A stretch of 64,000 bases of DNA, taken from NCBI RefSeq assembly GCF_003148475.1, contig NZ_QGGG01000010.1, forward strand, positions 1 to 64,000, written 5' to 3'. Below are positions 57,731-64,000 of this stretch, piece by piece. Position 1 is the stretch's first letter. Every line of letters starts with the position of its first letter. Below the pieces are notes generated by a model. It was not told where the DNA came from and searched no databases. It saw nothing but the letters and a program-made list of their open reading frames with translations. The translations under genes and the position numbers were made by a program. This DNA comes from Pseudaminobacter salicylatoxidans (GTDB lineage Bacteria > Pseudomonadota > Alphaproteobacteria > Rhizobiales > Rhizobiaceae).

Positions 57731-58206
57731 AGGATCGCATTCTCACCCGCCAGTTCGGCGAAGCCTACGCGCTCATGAAATACGTCAGCGACGACGGTGG
57801 CGAAATCGAATGGATCTGGAACAGCCGGGATGGTGTGTCGCCATTCGGCATCGGAAAGCGGTCGGGCGCAGGCAACATGAGCCATGCCGATTGGGGAGAG
57901 GACGTGTTCATACCGAATTTCGTCCCGCCGGTCGGGATGCGGATTTTCGTCTCGATGACGAAGGAGAAGGCGCTGGCAATCGCCCAGAAACGGGTCTTCG
58001 ACAATTGGGATCGTGGCCCACACCAGATGAAGGATCACCCTTCGCTTGGCCCGCTCGGTCCAGTTGGAGCGGCCGATGAACTCGTCAAAGGAATTTTCGG
58101 CAACGGTGGTCAGCCGGCAGTCGAGATCGTCACCGAAAAGATTCATGCCCACTTCGCGAAGCTCGCTCTTGAACAGCCATTTCGGCAGGAAAGGCGGGCA
58201 TCATGA
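57727..58206 (+). CDS. Hypothetical protein
   Basis: A 159-residue protein starting MKDRILTRQFGEAYALMKYV, with WGEDVFIPNFVPPVGMRIFV in the middle. Overlaps both neighbours. No family recognised. Confidence 0.6.
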   Translation: MKDRILTRQFGEAYALMKYVSDDGGEIEWIWNSRDGVSPFGIGKRSGAGNMSHADWGEDVFIPNFVPPVGMRIFVSMTKEKALAIAQKRVFDNWDRGPHQMKDHPSLGPLGPVGAADELVKGIFGNGGQPAVEIVTEKIHAHFAKLALEQPFRQERRAS

Positions 58207-58706
58207 TCGACCTACCGCACTTTGCATTGTCAGTTCGCCAACCTTGGGCGACAGCTCTCGCTCTCGGCTGGAAGCCTGTTGAGAACCGATCCTGGCGGAA
58301 AGGCAATCCCGGTCTCCACTTCCGCGGCCCTTTCGCGATCCACGCCTCCAGCGGCATGACACGCGACGAATACGAGGACGCGGCAGCATGGTTCAAGCAT
58401 TGCGGCTTCACCTGCCCGCCGGCGGCAGAACTGCATCGCGGCGGCATCGTCGGCATCGCCACGATCATCGACATCGTAACCGAAATGGACAGCCCTTGGT
58501 TCTTCGGACCGAAGGGGCTGGTCGTAGCCGACGCGCGCTCGGTCGAATTCATCCCGGTCGGTGGCCGGCTCGGCTTCTTCGACTGGCGCGAGCTGCTGCC
58601 CTTCGCGAAGGGCGATGGCCCGGTCCCGCCCGCGAAGTGGATGCTGCCGCAGGATGCAAAGCCATCTCGGCCGCGTCCTGCAGGTTCGCAGGGGAGCCTC
58701 TTATGA
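58203..58706 (+). CDS. ASCH-domain protein
   Basis: A 167-residue protein with ALSVRQPWATALALGWKPVE, FRGPFAIHASSGMT and VADARSVEFIPVGGRLGFFD, the ASCH pattern (including the RQPW loop). ASCH domains bind RNA or act as amidohydrolases; phage members are of unknown role. Confidence 0.85.
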   Translation: MIDLPHFALSVRQPWATALALGWKPVENRSWRKGNPGLHFRGPFAIHASSGMTRDEYEDAAAWFKHCGFTCPPAAELHRGGIVGIATIIDIVTEMDSPWFFGPKGLVVADARSVEFIPVGGRLGFFDWRELLPFAKGDGPVPPAKWMLPQDAKPSRPRPAGSQGSLL

Positions 58707-58870
58707 GCAACTGCCTCGTCAACATTCGCTTCGGCGAGTGGCATTTCCAGATCGTGCGCGATCGGCCGTGGGTGTCCTTGGGCCACAATCCCTACCATGC
58801 GATTCAGCGGCGGCACGATCCAAAATGGCGCTGGTTCGAGGTATATGACCTGTTGGGGTGGCGGTCATGA
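58703..58870 (+). CDS. 55-residue hypothetical protein
   Basis: Starts MSNCLVNIRFGEWHFQIVRD and is aromatic-rich (WRWFEVYDLLGWRS). The ATG lies in the previous stop and the end overlaps the next start, so coupling supports it. No family recognised. Confidence 0.6.
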   Translation: MSNCLVNIRFGEWHFQIVRDRPWVSLGHNPYHAIQRRHDPKWRWFEVYDLLGWRS

Positions 58871-59397
58871 GCGATTCTCTCCCCATCACCGAGGAATGGC
58901 TGAAAGCCGTCGGTTTCAAATGGCACCAGCTCGACCGCCAGCCATCGAAGCACTGGTTGCTCTGGCTGGGCGAAGCTGCCGCCGGTGACGGGCGATTCAC
59001 GTCCTTCGAGGACATCGGCATCGAGGTCGCCGACATGCGCTACAAGAACAGCGCAGGCGACACGATGGGAGACACCGCTTGGTTCGTGTGGTTCCGCGGT
59101 GACTGCGCCGGCCGGTATCATCGTTTCATCCACGTCCGTCACATGCGCTGGCAGCACGAACTCATAAAGCTTGTTGAGGCGATCAGCGGACAGGACTGGA
59201 ATCCTGACAATCATCTCTATGGCAGCGTGCGGTCGCCAGCGCGAGCGGCGAGGATTCGTGAAGAGGACCAGCGCCTCGATCGGCAGATGGTTCGCGAAGG
59301 CTATCCATGGGCTGAGATCGAGAAGGACGATTCTCGCGGCAGAGCTTTGCCCGAGCACATGGAAGCGCATGAGAAGACGATGGCGGGGCAGAAATGA
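58867..59397 (+). CDS. Hypothetical protein
   Basis: A 176-residue protein starting MSDSLPITEEWLKAVGFKWH. WLLWLGEAAAGD and WFVWFRGDCAGRYHRFIHVR give it a conserved-looking core also seen in other rhizobial phages. Function unknown. Confidence 0.65.
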   Translation: MSDSLPITEEWLKAVGFKWHQLDRQPSKHWLLWLGEAAAGDGRFTSFEDIGIEVADMRYKNSAGDTMGDTAWFVWFRGDCAGRYHRFIHVRHMRWQHELIKLVEAISGQDWNPDNHLYGSVRSPARAARIREEDQRLDRQMVREGYPWAEIEKDDSRGRALPEHMEAHEKTMAGQK

Positions 59398-59840
59398 CAG
59401 TCTGCGAATGCACGCAAGAGGCCCGTCGCCGTAAAAACCGAGAGGCTGTTCAGCGCTATCGTGAACGGAACCGCCAAAAGATAAGGGATCGTGAGCGCAG
59501 AAAGCGACAGGAGGATCCCAAGGGCGCGATGAAACGACATCAAAAGTGGTTCGCCGCCAACAAGAATCGGCCGGAAGTCCGGGAAAAGGCAAACGCTTTG
59601 GCGCGACGCTCATACGCGAAGCGCAGACAACGTAAATTGGCAGAATTAGCGGGACGGCCAAAGCCAATCTCTTGCGATGTTTGCGGTGCCGGCGGGAAGA
59701 TTTGTTTCGATCACTGTCATATCTCCAATGCGTTTCGTGGCTGGCTTTGCCACCACTGCAACTTGATTCTCGGTCACGCGAAAGACGATCCAACCATCCT
59801 GCGAAAGCTGGCGACATACCTGGAGGACAACGCCTCATGA
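59394..59840 (+). CDS. Endonuclease VII-like recombination nuclease
   Basis: A 148-residue protein. The N-terminal 80 residues are very basic (RRRKNREAVQRYRERNRQKI). The C-terminal nuclease has CDVCGAGGKICFDHCHISNA, with Cys94/Cys97, the DHCH at 106-109 and CHHCN with Cys119/Cys122. This is the T4 endonuclease VII (Holliday-junction resolving) signature, and it joins ERF and YqaJ functionally. Confidence 0.9.
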   Translation: MTVCECTQEARRRKNREAVQRYRERNRQKIRDRERRKRQEDPKGAMKRHQKWFAANKNRPEVREKANALARRSYAKRRQRKLAELAGRPKPISCDVCGAGGKICFDHCHISNAFRGWLCHHCNLILGHAKDDPTILRKLATYLEDNAS

Positions 59841-60097
59841 CAGTATTTGTCGACAACATGCGCGCGTCCTACGGCCGAATGAAGATGTGCCACATGGTCG
59901 CCGACACCACCGCCGAGCTTCTGGCGATGGCAGACCTGATCGCTGTCGACCGGAGGTGGCTCCAGAAGGCCGGTACGGCGCACGAGCATTTCGACATTGC
60001 GCTTTCCAAGCGAGCGCTGGCGGTTTCCGCAGGAGCCGTTGAAGTCTCCATGATGCAGATCGGCAGGATCATTCGGGCGCGGAGGCGAGCGGCATGA
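59837..60097 (+). CDS. DUF4031 protein
   Basis: An 86-residue protein starting MTVFVDNMRASYGRMKMCHM, with HEHFDIALSKRALAVSAGAV. This is the DUF4031 pattern. Small, widely spread in phages; function unknown. Confidence 0.85.
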   Translation: MTVFVDNMRASYGRMKMCHMVADTTAELLAMADLIAVDRRWLQKAGTAHEHFDIALSKRALAVSAGAVEVSMMQIGRIIRARRRAA

Positions 60098-60543
60098 ACC
60101 TCCGCATTCTCAAAAAGCTTTCCAAGCGCGCCGCGCCGCTCCTGCCGCTCCTCGGCGATGACAGGAAGCAGTTTCGCTCAGCGAAGCACGACAACTACCA
60201 CGGTTGCTACATCACTGCGCGGAAGCATTTCGAGCGCGGCCGTTCGGTCCATGCTGATCTGATCATCCAGGGCGAGATCAAGAATCCGGCGGCCGACGGT
60301 CGCGGCTGGATATACATGCACCCGCCGTCGCATCCCCGGAAAGGCACTATCATGGTCGGTGCCGTCAGCGGCTACTACGAGCCAGAGTGGGACGAGGAAT
60401 GCGCCTGGAGCGCGCTATGCCAGCTCGTCCATTGGCACTTCATTGACATCGATGACGAAGGCGAACCGCGGCCGACGCGCCGGTTGTTTTATCCCAGCGA
60501 GGTATTCGCCGCGGCGCGCGACATGATCACGGAGATCAAATGA
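60094..60543 (+). CDS. Hypothetical protein
   Basis: A 149-residue protein starting MNLRILKKLSKRAAPLLPLL, with RGWIYMHPPSHPRKGTIMVG. It overlaps both neighbours. No family recognised. Confidence 0.62.
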   Translation: MNLRILKKLSKRAAPLLPLLGDDRKQFRSAKHDNYHGCYITARKHFERGRSVHADLIIQGEIKNPAADGRGWIYMHPPSHPRKGTIMVGAVSGYYEPEWDEECAWSALCQLVHWHFIDIDDEGEPRPTRRLFYPSEVFAAARDMITEIK

Positions 60544-60911
60544 TGACCCCAGAGCGCGCCCAGGAGATCATCTCTGCCATCAATGACCGCGCCTTTTTCA
60601 AAATGGGCCTGAAGGATCGCGAGCAGATCGGAACGCTGGAAGGCGTCTCGCTCGCCGAGATGCTTGAAGCGAAATCGATCGTGCTTGCCGGGAATGATGC
60701 AGCCAAGGAACGTCAGAAGGTTGAAGGGGGATCGATCAGCATCAGCGTCACACCAGACGATCGCCTGATCGCCGCTGCCTACGCCCTCGAGCACTACCAC
60801 CCCGACAATGAGGCCGTGGTCGTCATACCAACCACAGAGTGGCCATACGACCGGCGCGCGCTTGGCGTCGTCGGGTTGGAGCCTTCAATTGACGAGGAAG
60901 TGACCTCATGA
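60543..60911 (+). CDS. Hypothetical protein
   Basis: A 122-residue protein starting MTPERAQEIISAINDRAFFK, with PYDRRALGVVGLEPSIDEEV at the C-terminus. An ATG 3 nt earlier is possible. Function unknown. Confidence 0.6.
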   Translation: MTPERAQEIISAINDRAFFKMGLKDREQIGTLEGVSLAEMLEAKSIVLAGNDAAKERQKVEGGSISISVTPDDRLIAAAYALEHYHPDNEAVVVIPTTEWPYDRRALGVVGLEPSIDEEVTS

Positions 60912-61501
60912 ACATCTTACGCCGTAATTTGCTGCTGGGCGCCTCGTCCGTGGCCGCTGGAGCGCTTCTGCCGTCTTTACCACTCCCAATACCAGCGGCA
61001 GCAGAAACGCCGTCCTTGCTCGCCTACGTGGTCGGCACACCCGGCGAATATGACTGGCAGACCTTTTTTGCCAGGAGCGCCGAGGAAGCATTCGCTGAAT
61101 GGGTGGCGGATCAAGGTTACGACGAGGAATACGATCCTACATTCGATCCTGATTTTGTGACGCGGGTTCCCATCTGGGACGGGCGCAACCCCAACAGCAT
61201 CTGCCCTGCCGATTGGTTCGAAGCCAATCTCGGCCATTGCTGCGAGCGATGCGGATGCGAGACACATCCGGATTGCGGCGGTCAGGTTGTTGAAGGTGAA
61301 GTCGTCTGCGAAGAATGTCTGACGCTCGCTGATCGTGTCGAAATCAATCCGAACGATGTCGTCGAAGACTTGGGCAACCGAATTGCCTGTGACGGAGCCG
61401 ACAAAGTTCGCGTACGCCTGGAACACCGAAAGGAATGGGAGGACTTGCCGCCGGAGCTATGGGATCGAGCGATTGCGTTTGCTGCTGAGGAGATCATCTG
61501 A
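60908..61501 (+). CDS. Tat-signal protein with Cys clusters
   Basis: A 197-residue protein whose first 35 residues (MNILRRNLLLGASSVAAGAL and a Pro/Ala cleavage region) form a twin-arginine signal. The rest has CCERCGCETHPDCGGQ and CEECLTLADRVEINPNDVVE, a zinc-like cluster, and ends ELWDRAIAFAAEEII. It would be folded with metal before export. Function unknown. Confidence 0.68.
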   Translation: MNILRRNLLLGASSVAAGALLPSLPLPIPAAAETPSLLAYVVGTPGEYDWQTFFARSAEEAFAEWVADQGYDEEYDPTFDPDFVTRVPIWDGRNPNSICPADWFEANLGHCCERCGCETHPDCGGQVVEGEVVCEECLTLADRVEINPNDVVEDLGNRIACDGADKVRVRLEHRKEWEDLPPELWDRAIAFAAEEII

Positions 61502-61965
61502 TGACTTACGCCAAAAACACGTCGGTTGCCGTTTCCAAGACCGAAGGCGAGATCAAGCACACGCTCAGGCGCTACGGCGCATCAAGCTTTGCTTCGTTCG
61601 AGACGAGCGAGGCGGCTATGATCGCTTTCGAGATGTCAGGGCGGCGTGTCGTCTTCAAGCTGCCGCTTCCGAATCGTCAGTCGAAAGAGTTCACTGAAAC
61701 GCCGTCTGGACGATGGGCGAGATCAGACAAGCAAGCGCTCGACGCATGGGAGCAAGCCTGCCGCTCACGGTGGCGCGCGCTGTTCCTTTGCATCAAGGCG
61801 AAGCTTGAATCGGTCGAAGCTGGCATCGAGACATTCGAGGATGCCTTTCTCGCTCATATCCAAATGCCAGACGGCATCACGGTTGGCGATCATGTTCGTT
61901 CACGGATCGCTTCGGCATACGCTGGTGAGCCGATGCCGCCGCTGTTGCTGGGGCCGGCGGCATGA
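61501..61965 (+). CDS. Conserved phage protein near the integrase
   Basis: A 154-residue protein with FETSEAAMIAFEMSGRRVVF and IETFEDAFLAHIQMPDGITV, phrases found in phage proteins encoded close to integrase or replication genes of alphaproteobacterial phages. Function unknown. Confidence 0.7.
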   Translation: MTYAKNTSVAVSKTEGEIKHTLRRYGASSFASFETSEAAMIAFEMSGRRVVFKLPLPNRQSKEFTETPSGRWARSDKQALDAWEQACRSRWRALFLCIKAKLESVEAGIETFEDAFLAHIQMPDGITVGDHVRSRIASAYAGEPMPPLLLGPAA

Positions 61966-62297
61966 ACGATCAGCCGCCAGAGATTCTGACCGTCGCCCGT
62001 CCACCGCAGTTCTGGTCAGAGCAGTTCGCCGCGCGCGGTATCCGCATGTCTGCCCGCACCCTTCGAGAGAAGGCCATCAAGGCCGGCCTCTGCTACCATG
62101 TCGATAAAAAGGTGCTCATTTCGCCCAGGCAGATCGACGAGTTGTTTGTATGGAGTAAATCGTCATGGCGCTCACGGTCTACAAGCGAGGGAGGTTCTGG
62201 TGGCTCACCGGGACGGTCAGGACCTACGAAGGTGAGCAGCGCGTACACGAGAGTACGGGAGAAACTGACGAAGACGCAGCGCACGAAATCCGCCTGA
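61962..62297 (+). CDS. Excisionase-like protein
   Basis: A 111-residue protein. The first 70 residues form a winged helix (PQFWSEQFAARGIRMSARTL, REKAIKAGLCYHVDKKVLIS) in the excisionase position. The C-terminal 45 residues are Ser-rich, share 133 bp with the integrase gene in another frame, and end LTKTQRTKSA. This overlap and Ser-rich tail recur in rhizobial phages upstream of integrase. Confidence 0.65.
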   Translation: MNDQPPEILTVARPPQFWSEQFAARGIRMSARTLREKAIKAGLCYHVDKKVLISPRQIDELFVWSKSSWRSRSTSEGGSGGSPGRSGPTKVSSAYTRVREKLTKTQRTKSA

Positions 62298-63271
62298 ACC
62301 GAGAAAACGAAGCGAAACGCGATCGAGATCTCGGCCCAAAGGCACGATATTTGTTCGAGGAAGCCGTCGAGGCATACCTGAACGCCGGCAAGTCGGACCG
62401 ATTCATCCTTCCGATCCTCGACCATTTCCGCGGAACGCGCATTTCCGACATGACCGGCGAAATGGTCCGCGCCGCGGCAATCGATCTATATCCCGAAGCC
62501 ACCTATCTGACGTGGAACCGCCAGGTCATCACGCCGGCAAAGGCGGTGATCAACCTGAGCGCCGACGCCGGCCGCTGCCCGCAGGTGAAAATCAAGGGCT
62601 TTTCCAAGAAAGACCGTATTTCCCGGCGTTCGAAAGCGGCGCCGAAACGCGCCGTCGATCGATCCTACATCGACGCCTTCCGCAAGCACAGCGATGATCC
62701 GCGTCTGAGCGCCTTGATGCTGTTTATGTTCCAGACCGGCGCGCGCATTTCCGACGCGCTCAAGTTGGAGGACGATTCGGCCGACGTCGATCTGGTCGAG
62801 AGAAGGGTCATCTTCCGCGACATGAAGAACGGGGAAGACGGCGAGGCCGATATCACCATCGAAATGGTCTACGAGATCCAGCAACTTCGGATATGGAGAC
62901 AGGAGAGGTTGATCGAGTGGGAAGAGCGCATACCATGGTCGCGCAAGCGATCTGGCAAGCGTGACAGCGGTCGAGGTGCCATGAAGCCGAACAATCGTCT
63001 ATTCGGCTTCATCTCTCGCGGATCGGTCTACAAAGGCATCAAACGGATCTGCGAAAAAGCGAAATTGCCATACCTCGGCACACATCAGCCCGGCCGGCAC
63101 AGCTTCGCCACAGAGATGATCGTCAGGAACCGCATCGACGTGGTGACGACGGCGAAGAAAGGCCGCTGGAGCGATCCCCAAGTGCTGCTCAATCACTACG
63201 CGCACGAAGAGTCTGGCTCAGGAGTGATCGACAAGGTTTTTGGGAAGAAGGGGAGAAAGAGGGCCGGATGA
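62165..63271 (+). CDS. int: Tyrosine recombinase integrase
   Basis: A 368-residue integrase. Residues 1-50 are an Arm-type N-terminal domain (MALTVYKRGRFWWLTGTVRT). The catalytic domain has Arg194 (FQTGARISDAL), His307/Arg311 (THQPGRHSF), Trp335 (GRWSDPQVL) and the nucleophile Tyr345 (LLNHYAHE). It acts at the tRNA-Thr attachment site 450 bp downstream. Overlaps the excisionase-like frame. Confidence 0.95.
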   Translation: MALTVYKRGRFWWLTGTVRTYEGEQRVHESTGETDEDAAHEIRLNRENEAKRDRDLGPKARYLFEEAVEAYLNAGKSDRFILPILDHFRGTRISDMTGEMVRAAAIDLYPEATYLTWNRQVITPAKAVINLSADAGRCPQVKIKGFSKKDRISRRSKAAPKRAVDRSYIDAFRKHSDDPRLSALMLFMFQTGARISDALKLEDDSADVDLVERRVIFRDMKNGEDGEADITIEMVYEIQQLRIWRQERLIEWEERIPWSRKRSGKRDSGRGAMKPNNRLFGFISRGSVYKGIKRICEKAKLPYLGTHQPGRHSFATEMIVRNRIDVVTTAKKGRWSDPQVLLNHYAHEESGSGVIDKVFGKKGRKRAG

Positions 63272-63621
63272 TCGCACATCTTCAAATTGTTCACTCGGCG
63301 CCAGAGTTCTTCGCGCATAGCGGTCATGCTGCTGTTGAGCGCGGCGAAGGTTTCGGCTGCTTTTGCGCCGAATGCGACCGGGAGCTTTCAGCGCCGTTCG
63401 GATTCGAAGGGCGGCTGATCTGGTGTCTCTATTGCGGCATGGAAAAGGGGTACGTTGTGGCGATCGAAAATCCTTTCGGCCACCATCGCTGGACCTTCGG
63501 CGTGTCGCGTGAAGAAGCAGCCGAGGAAAGGGAGTGGATCAAGGGCGGTCCCGACCACTTCGAGAAGATGGCAGAGGCGCGCGCCCGCAAGATTGGCCAT
63601 GTGATCAACCTCTTCGGGTAA
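63268..63621 (+). CDS. Hypothetical Cys-rich protein after the integrase
   Basis: A 117-residue protein with FGCFCAECDRELSAPFG and LIWCLYCGMEKGYVVAIEN, a four-cysteine ribbon. It overlaps the integrase stop by 4 bp. Function unknown. Confidence 0.65.
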   Translation: MIAHLQIVHSAPEFFAHSGHAAVERGEGFGCFCAECDRELSAPFGFEGRLIWCLYCGMEKGYVVAIENPFGHHRWTFGVSREEAAEEREWIKGGPDHFEKMAEARARKIGHVINLFG

Positions 63622-63645
63622 CCGAAAAGGCGCTATTTTGGTTAC
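63617..63645. promoter_or_regulatory. Operator-like site before the attachment site
   Basis: GGTAACC (63617-63623) and GGCGCTATTTTGGTTAC (63629-63645) are an inverted half-site and a degenerate operator. They lie between the last phage gene and the attachment site, so repressor bound here could also influence integration-excision; that is inference. Confidence 0.5.
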
Positions 63646-63727
63646 GAGACCTTACACCAGTCGAAATGCGACTATGTGCTATCGTCATGAAATTGTTCGG
63701 GAAAATGGATTGGTGCCACTCCGGTTA

Positions 63728-63769
<42 letters not shown>

Positions 63770-63930
63770 GCCTCGAATGCGGCGGACTTCTGCCACAGGA
63801 ATTCCGAGAGTGCAAGTTATGTTCGACGCTTATTGTGAATGTTTTTCACGCGGACATGGCGCAGCCACAATGCTATGTATTGCGTTCGCTCATTCACGAT
63901 CGAACAGGGGGACTCGTTCGGGCAGCCGCC
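63770..63930. other. Probable host intergenic region right of the prophage
   Basis: Between the tRNA-Thr 5' end and the next gene no phage element is visible. TGGCGCAGCC-type low-complexity sequence, no operator motif and no leader copy argue for host DNA. The promoter of the tRNA-Thr would lie here on the minus strand. Confidence 0.5.
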
Positions 63931-64000
63931 ATGACCACGAAAGACAGCAAGACGCATGCCACCACTCAGGACCAACGGAAGGCACGTCTGGCGGCGGAAC
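63931..64000 (+). CDS. Partial gene, probably host; runs off the window
   Basis: ATG 63931 starts MTTKDSKTHATTQDQRKARL and continues beyond the window edge, so only 23 codons are seen. The Lys/Thr-rich start followed by RKARLAAE resembles a small conserved Rhizobiales protein. GGGGGAC lies 15-20 nt upstream. It is probably chromosomal. Confidence 0.5.
   Translation, partial: MTTKDSKTHATTQDQRKARLAAE

Overview
The window is most of a temperate, long-tailed (siphovirus-like, lambda/HK97-style) prophage in a GC-rich alphaproteobacterium, probably of the Rhizobiales. Evidence for the host is a phage-borne GapR (DUF2312) homolog, a DUF982 protein, gene-transfer-agent-like tail and head genes, and a truncated tRNA-Thr(GGT) at the right junction followed by what looks like host DNA. 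The left end of the prophage lies outside the window: the first gene runs off the edge, and no second attachment site is visible.

Layout. (A) About 1-27.8 kb is a leftward late operon. Read from its start at 27.8 kb it encodes an intein-bearing DNA-modification enzyme, a ParB-like protein, small and large terminase, portal, scaffold, major capsid protein, head-tail proteins, tail terminator, tail tube, tail chaperones joined by a -1 frameshift, tape measure, and distal tail and tip proteins. Inserted in it are homing elements (an HNH and a GIY-YIG endonuclease, plus the LAGLIDADG intein), two tRNA-like genes, a glycosyltransferase/acetyltransferase pair, two paralogous MptE/DUF115-like proteins, and several small opposite-strand genes, some with signal peptides. 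(B) About 27.9-42.6 kb is a rightward early region: mostly tiny, closely packed genes of unknown function, with two DNA methyltransferases, a ParB, a DUF488 and a DUF4406 protein. (C) About 42.6-49.95 kb is a leftward operon that begins with a Cro-like repressor and carries GapR, a helix-turn-helix (replication-type) protein, a nuclease, a methyltransferase and small proteins. (D) About 50.0-63.6 kb is rightward: CI-like repressor, a recombination set (coiled-coil protein, ERF annealase, YqaJ exonuclease, HNH, endonuclease VII), many small proteins, excisionase and integrase. (E) About 63.7-64.0 kb is the tRNA-Thr remnant (attachment site) and the start of a likely host gene.

The most distinctive feature is the regulatory layout. 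A 17-bp palindrome, GTAACC-N5-GGTTAC, is repeated across the phage. It sits between cro and cI and in the -35/-10 spacer of at least five promoters, and it also occurs within or beside structural and lysis-lysogeny genes. A second repeated element, CCTACCACGGAG, lies just upstream of many start codons and supplies the Shine-Dalgarno. Together they suggest a distributed repressor regulon with start-associated leaders. Comparable layouts are known in some mycobacteriophages, but I know of no description of this motif pair.

All family names come from reading motifs by eye. No database search was possible.
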